Assembly (NCBI GenBank): GCA_034766995.1
Contig: CM068313.1
Location: forward strand, 9,100,461 to 9,164,460
DNA: 64,000 nt
DNA from: Acanthacorydalis orientalis
Lineage: Eukaryota; Arthropoda; Insecta; Megaloptera; Corydalidae
Direction: 5' to 3'
Positions within the stretch are counted from its first letter, which is position 1; each line of letters opens with the position of its first letter. Positions 50,927-62,614 of this stretch are shown here, one piece after another. The notes under the pieces are model-generated. The model made no database searches. It was not told the origin of the DNA and saw only the letters and a list, made by a program, of their open reading frames with translations. The translations under genes were made by a program, and so were the position numbers.

Positions 50927-50984
50927 TGTACATAGGTTAATATAAGTTAATCAAATAAAAAAAAATCCGAAATTTATCTTTCAA

Positions 50985-51150
50985 TCAGACATTTTTTTGT
51001 ATCTTAGCACTTTGAGGATAATGTAATTACAAATAAATACATTTTAAATGGTCAATAATTAATCAATTATTGAATATTTTTATTCAAAAAAAAATATTGC
51101 GGTTTGTGGGATGGGACAAAAATTCATTTGTAAAAAAAAATTCAGCGCAC
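50985..51150. repeat. foldback family, right arm
   Basis: tttttgtatcttagcacttt, gaggataatgtaattac, ttaatcaattattgaatatt and tgcggtttgtgggatggg. Confidence 0.6.
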
Positions 51151-51779
51151 AGTCAAAAACTATTGTGACTTACATTAGTTGATTTCTATGTTTATTTATT
51201 TATTTTTGCTGTGTAACAATCTTGAAAATATTGTTTATATCAAACACTGTAGAACCCTAATAAATACTGAGACACTTTTTTTTTAGATAAGCTACATATT
51301 AATTTAATCTATGTATGCAAATATTGAAAAAATATATATTGTCTTGTATAAACTTTATTATTGATATTTTTTAGTAAAAAACAACCTGAGATTTGTTAGT
51401 ATTTTATATATTTTTTTAAAATGTTGAAAATAAAAAAATAAGTAACGAATTATAATTAATTAATGGCGATATTCTTATATAAGTATTACTCAATCAATAT
51501 TTTCTAATAATTCTTATAGATTTTGATTATTGAACATTTTTAATCAGATAAGGTTTTTAGTGATTTATGAAGCAACAAAATTTCAGTTATGAAAAAGTTA
51601 AATTAACAACAGTCTCAAAAACTATTATTTTATTTTATTCTTCTATTTATATCTTCTTTTATGATAAAATTCTTTTACATTTTAATAAACGACATTAGAA
51701 ATATTATATTTTTTTAAAATAATCATATACTGTATTTAATTTATCTATTCATTTTTGATAAGTTAATTTACGATACGCC

Positions 51780-52000
51780 GTCCGACTTATAACTTTGAAT
51801 TTCCTTTCACAAATGAATTCTGTTTCACCCCACAAACCACAATTTTTTCGATCGAAAATATTCAATAAATTATTGAATATTTTCGATTATCAGTTAAGCG
51901 CATTTCGATGACCACACCATTATCCTCGGATGGCAAAGTTATCGAGAAATCTAAGAATATTTCATCTATGAAAATGAATTTATCCACACTGTTAGAACTG
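51780..52000. repeat. foldback family, left arm and fragment
   Basis: tttcctttcacaaatgaat, accccacaaaccacaatttt, gatgaccacaccattatcct. Followed by gaaaatgaatttatccacac from a right end. Confidence 0.65.
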
Positions 52001-53185
52001 TTTTTGTGATAACTTTGATTATTAAAAGAAATATAAAGAAAAACAGTCGAAGCAAAATATTAACTTTTTTATTCTTTCAAATCACAATAAATCGAATTGA
52101 TCAACGTATATCTATAATACTTAGCCATTTTTTGATTCCCATTTTCAATAGTACATGAATTTTGTAAATTTTTTTCAATTACAGAATTATTTTTCAGTTA
52201 AACTATTATGAAATATTTAATTAATTAACATATATAATATTCTACAATCATCCTTTTTTAAAAAATAATGCTAAATCATAAATAAAAAAAAATTAGAATT
52301 TTATATTTTTAAACCTATGATCTAATTAATTCCTTGGCTTCCATTCTTTGCGTTTTTTTTAAATCATCTGAATTTCTGTTCTCTACGAATGATATTCAGA
52401 TAAATTTTAGAATATTTAAAATCTACCTGAAGATGTTCCACGTGACTAAACCGATAAATATTAAAAATCAGCACCTTAGATAATCCAAAAGGACGAAGAT
52501 CATCAGGAAAATGAACAAGTAGTCAAAATTGAAATTTCTGAAAGAGCATCGTTTAAAAAACAAATCGTTTATTATCTCTTTCAATTATAACTTATTTATA
52601 AATTGAATCTTATTATTTTTAATAGTTGAAATAAAATAGTACGATATAATCTTCAACGAAAACAAAATAAAATAGATATTTTGCAATGTAGAGGATCCCT
52701 TTAGTCAGTCGACCGACGAACAAACTTCTGATCAGTCTCCAACAAAGATCTGAAACTTTTAATAAAGCGAGTCTGCGAAGAATCCCATATAAACTGAAAC
52801 TGCCCATATACATTATATGTAGAAACTGTTAAAAGTGCTTTTTATCGTGTCGTCTCACAGTCTAAACGCCGTACAATATTTCCAACATACTATTGGTATT
52901 ACACATACATACACTCGCATTTATGTATGTATGGATGTATATATGTATATATATATATATATATATATGCCATTATGAAACTATATGCTTATTAGTATAA
53001 AAAGTAGCACATATTTCATAAAGAACTAGAAAAAAACCTGCATTAACTTGTAGTTACATCAATAATATATTCTATTGTATGTCGTGCAGAGGACTCATTT
53101 GAATTTCAGGTACTTAGTTTATAACTGCAGAATATAGATGATCTATAAGTATATTTTATTATTATGTAAATTTGTACATATATAC

Positions 53186-53222
<37 letters not shown>

Positions 53223-53596
53223 GTTTAGAGACAAAAAAAATACATCTCTATGTTTCTATATCTTGAATACCTAAAAAAAAATGTTCCTCATTCATGACTA
53301 TATGCAATTATAAATTGGATTTAGTTATCAAAAAGTTGAATATTGGTGATTTATTAAAGAAAAAATATTTTTGTATGAAAACAATTATGAAATAGTCTTT
53401 TTTCTGTTAATAAAAATACAGAGATATAATATATTTTAGTTTAACATGCAATAATATATTTAATATTTTGAGTGTTAAAATTATAATTGTAAATTTTTAT
53501 ATTTGTTCTTTAATGCTTTTTAATTTATTTTTATACTTATTAGTTGGGTAGGTTTTTATTTTCTACAATTATTATTTGTCATTGATCGGGTTTATA

Positions 53597-53601
<5 letters not shown>

Positions 53602-53653
<52 letters not shown>
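53602..53653. repeat. (TA)n microsatellite inside the tandem array
   Basis: Part of a unit of the 53.46-54.62 kb array; a shorter tract at 53870-53901 belongs to the next unit. Confidence 0.95.
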
Positions 53654-53657
<4 letters not shown>

Positions 53658-53866
53658 CACTATAACGAAATATTAGTTTTATCAAAATTATAATTGTATA
53701 TTTTTATACCTGTGATTTTAAGTCTTTTATTTTTTTTGGCGTTTATTAATTGAAATTTATTGATTTTATTTTCTAATAAATTTTTTATTCATTATTCGGT
53801 TTTATTAATACATAATATTTATTTTTATTCGTTCAAACATAGTGGTTGTTTATTAAAACTATATTG

Positions 53867-53903
<37 letters not shown>

Positions 53904-53924
53904 TATACCTGCTGTTTTGTTAGG

Positions 53925-54430
53925 TCTATAAATTAATTCGGTGCTCTTTTTATAAAAAATATTGTTTATTTACAGAAAAATGGAACACATTTCAATCCTC
54001 AAAATATCCCCCATTATTTTGTATAACTTTACTCCCGCTGTCGGATAACTATCCAATCCCTTGGCGAAAAAAGATGGTGGCTTTGAGTCAATGAAGTTGC
54101 AATGCATTTTCGGACCTCTTCCACTGTTTTAGAATTATTTTTTTGCTTTATGCGTCATAATACCTTCTTCTAAAGATGAACAAATCTTTCACTCGCCTTC
54201 AGCAACATTTCTTTCAACTGAAATGTGAAATTTATGCAATGCCTAATATCCTACTTGTTGGACGCTATCGTATTCACTATTATTTGTGAGGTTATGCCAA
54301 CTGCTTGACCCAGATATATAGTGTTTTCAGATTTTAAGGTTGTCATTTCGAAATGCTAAAACGAAGAGTTTTAATTTAAAACAGAGTTATGAATAATTCA
54401 ATTTAGAGGCACAGAATTAATATTTACACC
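53925..54430 (-). mobile_element. MITE-B copy interrupting a tandem array
   Basis: From tctataaattaattcggtgc to gaattaatatttacacc, about 506 bp. It lies inside one unit of the 53.46-54.62 kb tandem repeat; the unit sequence resumes on its far side. Confidence 0.75.
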
Positions 54431-54659
54431 GTGTATATTTTTGTGTTCTTTTAAGTTTTTTTTATTTTTAAAATTTATCAGTTGAAGTTATCTTTTTTTC
54501 TAACAAAAATTATTTATAAATTGTTCGGTTTTATAATGTATTTATTTGTATTCATTAGAACACAATGTTTTATCCAAATTATAATTATGTGATTCTTTTA
54601 TGCATGTGATTATCTTTTGAAGCGTTATGGCGATTGTCTGCGTCCTTTAGGATTATCTG

Positions 54660-54910
54660 AGTTTCTGTTTTCCACTACTAGTTCCAGCACAAGTGTCGTA
54701 TTCAGAGAAGGTTTTAGAGATTTATTTATTTTTAGTTTTTTTTTTCAAATTATCTCTATATCTTATTTAATATTCTCAGTAAAGTTGTTAGACATATTTT
54801 TTATTATTGGTACTATTAAGTTTCTTATTCCCAACTTTTTTTCGTATTATGGTTTCCATTATGATTGTTTCTTTCATTTATTGTTTATTATTACATATAA
54901 AATATTTTAA
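54660..54910. repeat. dispersed repeat C, partial copy 3
   Basis: ttccactactagttccagca and the following ttcagagaaggttttagag align with the 31.8 and 36.5 kb copies. A 97-codon open frame across it is chance in T-rich repeat DNA. Confidence 0.4.
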
Positions 54911-55795
54911 TCGTTGCTTTTCTCTATGAATTCGGTTATTTATCACATATTTCAACCTTTAATATTTGAAATTTAACCGCTTTTCTATACAAATCCAAGA
55001 TAAAAGTCAAAGTACTATTGCGCAGGCTTTATTAATGCTAAAATTAAACTGATATAATTTCAATGAGCCTATAGAAAGACCTGACAACAACAAAAAAATC
55101 GCCCGATCCTAAAAAAATATTTTTTTGAAAACTTGATTGAAAAACTAAGAGTACACCGTTAAAATTTTAGCAAACATTTTCAAAAACGTTGTGTTCTTCT
55201 ATATAAAATTAACAGGTTAATGTATAAGTCACGGTAGTTTAAAAGTCCGTCGATAATTCAAATCTATGCAAATAACTTCAAGGGACAAAACCTATATTAT
55301 TTCTTCAAGATCTTACTAATAACATCGAAAATCACAAACATCTGTATTTCTGTAAAATCTTACTGTCTGTGTTTTCCCCGCACTGTGTTTTCCCTGCATA
55401 ATAAATACCTGAGTGGTGTCTATACAATAATCTTGACAATTTATTACCTGTAATATACTTACATTATGTATAACAATTTAAGTAGATTGAAAGTTAGTAT
55501 ATGATATTCAGTAAAGATATATATATATATATGTATATATGGTATTATATATATATATATATTGGAAATGAGTACCTTTCTTTAAAGAAAATATTTCACA
55601 ATATATAGTTATCAGCTTGTTGATTCCTTTTTGCTTGGATTTACTTTTATTTTGTAACTTATAAAATATTTAGTGTTGAAAAATGATTAAAAAAATTTCA
55701 AAAATAACAATTTGAACAATATTTCAAAATGCTTTTATTAAAAAAATATAAATAATCGATTTTTATAATTTATGAAATTTGTTTTATATAATTGG

Positions 55796-55866
<71 letters not shown>

Positions 55867-57379
55867 TGTATATATGTGTATATATAAATGTATGTATATG
55901 TATGAATATATGTGTATGTGTGCATCTAAGCATAAAAGATATGCAATCTAAATATACCTACAACAGGTATTAAATAGACGTGACTCTATACAAACAGTTT
56001 CTGACTAGACAGCGTGGCGACTGCAACCTTGTAGGTCCAATCGGCTTTCGGCTTACTATAAAAGTAACCCCTGTAGTGGTTTTGAAACCGTAAAGAAAAC
56101 ACGTGAATGAAAGTAGAAAGAAATATATACATGTATGGATACTCGAGATTAAAAAAAAAAACGAAATATTAATGTGTAATATTTATAAAATGAATTTAGT
56201 TATGTAGTCACATTGAAATTATATTAATTAAATGATTTTTTTTATCATTTCCGGTCATAGTTTATTAGTCTATATTACATGTTAAAATTATGAAATATAT
56301 CAGTATTTATTTTATATTACAAGAGTATACTTTTATTAAAGGTCTCTATCTTTTCTTTAAGTCAAATTAAGGTTGCATTAGAGGTATAATGTCAGGAAAA
56401 CGTATCCAGAATGAAAAATACACAAAAATATGCAATTTATAAATAGGAAAAGAAATTGTGACATGTGATAATTAATGACGTAAAAGTGAGTTTAGAATTT
56501 TTTTTCTTTTGACAAGCATTTCGCCTATATTTATTAATAATATTGCTAATATGACAGTATATTCGAATATTATAATGGTCTGATTTCAACTTGACTTGAT
56601 CGCATCGTGGGGTCTAGCATTCGTGTGACGAACGACATCTTTTAAGAAAACATTATACTACACATTGCCGCCGTAATTCAAGTAATAAAGAAAATCCATA
56701 ACCTCTATTAAAAAGTGTAAACATTTTTTGGGCCCCTCTGTATTTTATAAATACTACCGTATCGCCTTGTAACATTTTGGTGCGTTCTGTTTTATGAATA
56801 TCAGTAAAAGTGTTGAATGCTAAAAATTACTAAAATTAAAATCAGTCGCTAATAAGTTTTCTATCTATACGTGACGTATCAAATTTAAAAGAAAATGACT
56901 AATATAGAATTATGATAAGATTTATAAAAAAATTATTGATCCTTCAATGGATAAACAAGTTTGTAAATATTGATTTAAGGTTTATTACAAATACCTTTAT
57001 ATATATATATATATGTATATATGATGAATATTTATTGTGAAATAAATTCTATAGTATATATGTTTCTCATTATATTTTTTAAAAAAATAATAATTAACTA
57101 TAATTCTCTTATCGGCACTACGTTTGTATTAATAAAAAAAAATGAAATAGAAAAACATTGCAGGGAAACAAAGCGTATTATTAGAAAATTGACGATTCAT
57201 TCGATTATCTGTCAATGTATATACGTCAATGATAATAAGTAGTATGTAATCTTTTTTAAAAGCTAGAATACGGCCAGCAGGTAAAGTGAAATCTGTATGT
57301 AATCCGTGTTCAAAACATTTGCTTGACAGTATATACAAGCTTATTTAAATTCGTACTCAAGCCGTTTTGAGAAAAAATC
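54911..57379. other. intergenic, upstream of vnd
   Basis: TA tracts at 55519-55561 and 55799-55862. Unique CpG-bearing stretches at 55980-56110 and 56590-56800 have no recognised motif or frame. Confidence 0.5.
55799..55862. repeat. (TA)n microsatellite
   Basis: About 64 bp pure TA, then TATG variants. Confidence 0.95.
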
Positions 57380-57445
57380 TCGGAATTTCCGACACGTTAA
57401 CATCTGGTTTAGATTATCTATAATCAGACTAGAGTCAGGTATATC
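57380..57445. promoter_or_regulatory. Dorsal/E-box/Zelda-like motif cluster
   Basis: GGAATTTCC (57382-57390, Rel/Dorsal type), CATCTG (57401-57406, E-box) and CAGGTA (57436-57441, Zelda core) occur within 60 bp in unique DNA about 7 kb upstream of the probable vnd promoter. This resembles the site make-up of insect neuroectoderm enhancers. Inference only. Confidence 0.3.
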
Positions 57446-57584
57446 TGTCGCAAATGAACTTTTACTAGAATCACTCGAAATAACGGATTCAGAATCTTCT
57501 AATCGTTCAGAGAGGAACGATTTCGAAACATTCCTACAATATGTAAAGTTGTTATACTGATTTTACTTACTTTTGCACTCTAAA

Positions 57585-57735
57585 AATGATAGAATCGCAC
57601 TCGAAATGAACATAAGGAACAGCAAAAAAAATGATCAATAATCATCTATTGCACATTTTGTATCAGAATTTTGTTTGGTGGTTTATAAGGTTGAGATAAT
57701 TCGTTTCTAAAAGTGAATTGAACCGCAGAGAACTG
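57585..57735. repeat. foldback family, right arm
   Basis: gcactctaaaaatgatagaa, atgatcaataatcatctatt and tggtggtttataaggttg, ending aagtgaattgaaccgcag. Confidence 0.6.
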
Positions 57736-57785
57736 TATTGTGATGTAAAATTATATTTAAATAAGTCTCTTCAACTCTTTATGTC

Positions 57786-57813
57786 TCGCTCTCTATCTAT
57801 CTATCTATCTATC

Positions 57814-57871
<58 letters not shown>

Positions 57872-57897
57872 GAGATACAGAGAGAGAGAGAGAGAAA
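57786..57897. repeat. compound microsatellite (TCTA)n(TA)n(GA)n
   Basis: ctctctatctatctatct leads into (TA)n and then (GA)n with a few interruptions. The CT/TA/GA order is self-complementary, so the tract can fold into a hairpin. Confidence 0.85.
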
Positions 57898-58189
57898 AAG
57901 GAATGAATAAATTGTTAACTATATTTATTAGAAAACATTTATATAAAAAAATGAAAAGAGGAAAATTATTGTAAGTTGAAAATATTGAAGAATTGCCTAT
58001 GCTATAAAGTTATTTATTCTATTTTACAAAAAGAATGTTTAAAAAAATAATATGGTATAAATTAATGTAAATAATATATACAGTGAATATATATCTGGTG
58101 TTTAGCAGAATTTTCCAATTTTTACTCTGTTTCTTATCTTATTTTCAAAATATCATTTTTGTCATAATTCTAAAAATAAGCCATTGTCT

Positions 58190-58332
58190 CGATTTTCATA
58201 AATAAATTATTGTTTTACCCCACAAACCATAAACAATTTTTCTAGTCAAAAATGTTCAATAAATAATTATTGATCATTTTTAAGTGTTGCTTATTCGCAT
58301 TTCAATGGCAATTACATCACCATCTGAGTTCG
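58190..58332. repeat. foldback family, left arm interrupted by MITE-A micro-copy
   Basis: accccacaaaccataaaca, aatgttcaataaataattat, tttcaatggcaattacatca; family homology stops where the 63 bp MITE-A micro-copy starts. Confidence 0.6.
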
Positions 58333-58395
58333 TTAGGAAAATAATTGCGGTAATGTATATGAATTTGAAGGTCGAAAACCGCAATTATTTTCTGC
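58333..58395 (+). mobile_element. MITE-A micro-copy (ends only)
   Basis: TTAGGAAAATAATTGCGG, then about 25 bp including gaatttgaaggtc, then CCGCAATTATTTTCTGC. Only the two terminal repeats and a scrap of 3' sequence seen in the longer copies remain, making a 63 bp near-palindrome. It sits directly after a half-copy of the foldback family. Confidence 0.7.
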
Positions 58396-58572
58396 TGATA
58401 AAACACAGAAAAATAATGAATCAATTATTTTCATCAGAAAAAAACTGTTTGACTTTTCGAGTATTCAAAAACATTTTGAAAATAGACAGTCTATTTCGAT
58501 CAGAAGACCGAATTTTGTATTTGATTGTTATGGATCAAAAAATGTTGTATATTGGATGTAAAAAATAATTCT

Positions 58573-59055
58573 ATGTTTTTAAATTGAATCAGTCAATGGC
58601 TTTAAATCAAAATATTTTCTCATTGTTCAAGTATTTTCAAGTGCCAATCTTAAAATTTAAAAACATTACATATCTTGGCCAAGCAGTTGGCATAAATTAA
58701 CAAAACAGCAGTGAAATGATTGCGTCCGAAAAACATCATAATAGACATTGCATACTTTTTGCATTCCAGTTAAAAAAAATGCTGCCGAAGCCGCAGGAAT
58801 GATTTATTCAGCCTTTGTAAAACGTGTTGTGACGCTTAAAATGTGCAAAAAATGTTAAAACAGTGGAAGAGGTGCGAAAATACATTACGACTTTATCGAC
58901 TCAAATCCGCCATCTTTTTTTGCAAAATATTCATCTGTTATCCGACAGATGAAGTAAAGTTTTAGAAAATAATGGAGGTAGTTTCAGAAATGTATTCCAT
59001 TTTACCGTAACCAATCATTTTCTATAAAAAAATGCATGGAATTAATTTGTACACC
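58573..59055 (+). mobile_element. MITE-B copy
   Basis: About 483 bp, left end decayed (aaattgaatcagtcaatgg), right end ggaattaatttgtacac. Contains gattgcgtccgaaaaacatc and a decayed AAEAAGMIYSAF-like segment. A (TA)n tract follows at once. Confidence 0.75.
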
Positions 59056-59057
59056 TA

Positions 59058-59063
<6 letters not shown>

Positions 59064-59095
<32 letters not shown>
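59064..59095. repeat. (TA)n microsatellite at a MITE-B end
   Basis: Starts about 9 bp after the MITE-B terminus. Confidence 0.9.
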
Positions 59096-59100
<5 letters not shown>

Positions 59101-59169
59101 CAACCATCATCATAACCTATCTTAATCTAACTAACATATCCTATTTAATTATCTTAAATAGGGAAGATC

Positions 59170-59360
59170 GTTTTTACATTTGCACAAATAAATTTTTCAC
59201 TCATCCCACAAAACCACAACAGATTTTCTATACCTTAGAACATCCATAATCAAAAATGATCAATAATCAATGACAGAATATTCTTAGATCAGAAAATTCT
59301 TTGTGTTACGAGAGACATGTAAAAAATTATTTATAAAAATGTAATTAGCAATGCCAGAGC
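59170..59360. repeat. foldback family, rearranged copy
   Basis: Left blocks ttcactcatcccacaaaacc join directly to right blocks aatgatcaataatcaatgac without the central part. Confidence 0.55.
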
Positions 59361-59843
59361 TTCATTATAAAAATAAACAACATTCAGTTACGACACGATT
59401 TACTTTCCTGCAAATCACACCAACACCTAACACTAATTACATTTCATTCCGTCTCTTTTTATAGAGAGATAGAATAAGTTTACAGACCGGAAACTTTTAT
59501 CACACCACTGTATAAATAAACATCAATAAGTTTTATTTATAAACAAACACATGCATAAAGATATTACGAGTACTTTATAATACTTACAATTGTCATAAAA
59601 TGCATTTTGACTATTAGGTACTCAAGTCAAGTACCCGAATAATCTAGTTTTTCATATTTGAATACGAAGTGATTGAAAAAAAGTACGATTATGTCATTCA
59701 TATAGTGGTACTTCATTCGAATTTCAAGTGTAACCTTAAATATGAATGTATATAAATATATCAATTCATACTAAATACCATCTACTTCAGTCTCTGCCAA
59801 TTAGTTTGGCTTCCTATCTAAATATTTTACCTACATATAAACG

Positions 59844-59848
<5 letters not shown>

Positions 59849-59911
<63 letters not shown>
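59849..59911. repeat. (TA)n microsatellite
   Basis: Pure TA run. Confidence 0.95.
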
Positions 59912-59913
<2 letters not shown>

Positions 59914-60549
59914 TTTAACGTGAAGTAGATGATACTCGAACTAAAAATATGATTTGCTATTAACCGAATTATGAACAATTGAAACTGATAAATGAATATT
60001 TGTATGTCTGAATATTTAATCGTTCTCGTATACACATTCGTTTTTCTATTGTGAATAGAAAATTGAATACATAACTGAAAATATCTACAACATAATCTTT
60101 ATGTTGTCATTTTATAATCATCTGTGAATTTGAATTGAAACAATTCAATTTGAACAATCCAATTATTGAAATATATGCGATCATTAATCATTCTCCTTAT
60201 CATTTTTCTTTAAATTATCGATACAAGCGCCATGGAATTGACAAACGGCTTGTAATAATCATTTATCGTTATAAAATCAAAAATAATAGAGATTTTAACG
60301 GTATTTTTCCTTCGCAAGTAAATTTTTCATTACATATATATTTTTATCATTTTCGAAAAGTGTTAATAATTGTTTGTCAATCGTTGTTGTTATAAAAAAA
60401 TTGTAAAAAGAGTTGAGCCTCGGTGCTTTAAAATATTATTGTGATTGAATTGTATATAATTTTAATGTCATGAAATTAGAATTTAGCAGCTACAATTTAA
60501 AAGAAAAATTTAAAAAGTAAAGAGAAATTAAAATTAAAAGACTGAGAGA

Positions 60550-60670
60550 AAAGAAAACATGCTCATAAGCAAAGATCAAAAATTCTAAATAATGATTGAA
60601 CATTTTTGATAAGCATTTTTTCTACGATTTATGGAATAAAAAAAGAAATTCGTGAAAGTAAAAGACTTCT
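60550..60670. repeat. foldback family, right-arm fragment
   Basis: gctcataagcaaagatcaaa, aatgattgaacatttttgat and gatttatggaataaaaaa. Confidence 0.5.
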
Positions 60671-60914
60671 ATTTTACTTCTAGGATTTTTATTAATGTCA
60701 TTTTTTTACATAATCCTTTCACTTAATCATCTGCGTAATGAACTTGTGGATTATGTCCTAAGAGAAACGTTTTAGTCCCTTGCGTAGCTGCTCTTGCACC
60801 TTTTTGTTTTTAAACTTAAATAAATTGTGAAGAGGCAAACCGATGACTAATATTTTGAAAAATCTGAGATTCTTCTATGAAGAAAGTTAAGAGAACAATT
60901 CATGAAGGACAATT

Positions 60915-61255
60915 TATTGTTTGACATTTTTAATGAATTAGTTACAAAAATAATTTTAGTTCTGAAGCAAAATACGCAAATCATTATTGATGATCATATT
61001 GATTGATACATAAACAAATTTCGATGACGAAGCCCCATCATTCACGAATCTCCAATGTGCAGAAAAATTTTAAATTTAGATCTGTTTTAAAAAATATACT
61101 TTTTTATAACTTAGAGGTCTGAAGAGAATGGTGTCGACATTAAAATTAGTATAAGCAGCAATTAAAATGATTAGTAATCAATTATTGAACACTTTTGATC
61201 GAGGAAACCGTATAATTTGCGAACGAATGAAAAATTCATTCGCGAAAAAAACCAT
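60915..61255. repeat. foldback family copy
   Basis: Left tcattattgatgatcatatt, gatgacgaagccccatcatt; right gaagagaatggtgtcgacat, gtaatcaattattgaacact. Confidence 0.6.
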
Positions 61256-61548
61256 TTCCAAATTGAGTAATTGTTTTTAATTCCCTGTTAATAAACATTA
61301 CTTTGCAATACAATTTAACACATTTCTTGAAAACCTACCTCAAAATTATTACATTTTTTTAATATAACGAAAAGATTCTAAAAGAAAAAATTATAAAAAA
61401 ACTCAACTATCTCTTAATCCATTCAAGGTCTTTAATAAAAGATGGTGTAATCAGTTGAACTTTTTATCAAAATCAGTGTTTTAATAAGATTATTAATTTA
61501 TTAAATATCACACTTCTTCATTTTTATTTCAAGAATATTTTCAGACAT

Positions 61549-61625
<77 letters not shown>
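61549..61625. repeat. compound microsatellite (TC)n(TATC)n(TA)n
   Basis: tctctctctatctatctatc followed by about 25 TA units. Confidence 0.85.
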
Positions 61626-61629
<4 letters not shown>

Positions 61630-61826
61630 ACAAGAAAAAAATCAATAATGCAAACAAAAAAACTACAAATACGTTACAAGTTTCCGCAATTTATTTCATT
61701 TAATTTCACGACACAAATAGATTAAAAAGGAAACGATTTTTTGGTTCATTTAACGTATTAGAAGTCACCGGTCAGTGCTAGAGAATAAAAGTGTATACGC
61801 ACACCTCTAAGTCTCATATAAATAAA

Positions 61827-62072
61827 TTATAACCTGTAGGTGTTAGTTAAGCGTACGCACATAATGTTCATAGTAGACTTAGTATGAAAAAGAACATCCG
61901 GTGTCCTTTCTGAAATGCCATTGTGACAGTAAAGAGTCGTAAAGGCAGGTCCTCGAGTTCGTACACAATGCGATGAATGCGTCCGATACATGCAATACTC
62001 GCCACGTTGTACTATTCCCACAAAAATCTCAAAATACACTTCGGACGGTCTATTTCCGTTGTCATTTATCAT
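61827..62072 (-). other. unrecognised open frame in a unique higher-GC block
   Basis: An 81-codon minus-strand frame (MINDNGNRPSEVYFEIFVGI... VRLTNTYRL) in a 320 bp block that is unique and richer in CpG than its neighbours. I recognise no domain. The opposite strand is also open, so it may equally be a conserved noncoding element. Confidence 0.2.
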
Positions 62073-62274
62073 TTAGTAACAATAGATGTGGGTTACCGGT
62101 ATGATCTTTTTTTAGGAGACACTCTGTCTGGCGAATCGAGTTTAGTAAATGCTGGTTAAGTATTTTATTTATTTTTTTTTATATGAAAATTGGATCAGGA
62201 TCAATAAATAAAATTTGAATATAAATGTATTGAATCAATATATATTTAGAATTCACAGTAAAGTACTAACACTG

Positions 62275-62545
62275 TAGTTAATTCACTTTCACAATGAGTT
62301 ATTTCTTCACCCCACAAATCACAAACATTTTTCCAATAAAAAATGTTTAATAAATCATTATCAGTAATTTTTTATTCCAAATTCAGATTTTTCTGTGACT
62401 TGGTGCTCTGAATATTATGGCATTGTTATTTAAATACACTTAAATAACAATTAAAAATGATCAATAATGATTTATTGAACATTTTTGATCATACAAATTG
62501 GAGGAAAAATGGAGAGAAAAATTATTCATTTATGAAAACGTTTAG
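62275..62545. repeat. foldback family, near-complete copy
   Basis: Left gtagttaattcactttcac, ccccacaaatcacaaac; centre agatttttctgtgacttgg; right gatcaataatgatttattg, aacatttttgatcat. The right arm matches the copy at 9930-9960 almost base for base. Confidence 0.68.
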
Positions 62546-62614
62546 AATTATTACAGATTTTTCATGTATGAATTAGTTAGATTTTATTTTTAAATTTTCA
62601 CATATTAATTTTAT

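Larger units (their letters stand above)
53460..54620 (+). repeat. tandem array, ~175-210 bp units, split by MITE-B
   Basis: Related units begin at about 53475 (gttaaaattataattgtaaa), 53676 (tcaaaattataattgtat), 53850 (attaaaactatattgtt) and 54570 (ccaaattataattatgtg). Each holds tttttatacctg-like, tcttttaagttt-like and ttcggttttat-like blocks plus a (TA)n tract. Removing the 506 bp MITE-B insertion restores the spacing. Confidence 0.55.

Noticed and set aside
54617..54910. 97-codon plus-strand frame rich in Phe/Ile
   Set aside because: T-rich repeat DNA of dispersed family C with no splice or promoter support.
1557..59928. Many open frames with long alternating Tyr-Ile runs
   Set aside because: They are translations of (TA)n microsatellites, not genes.
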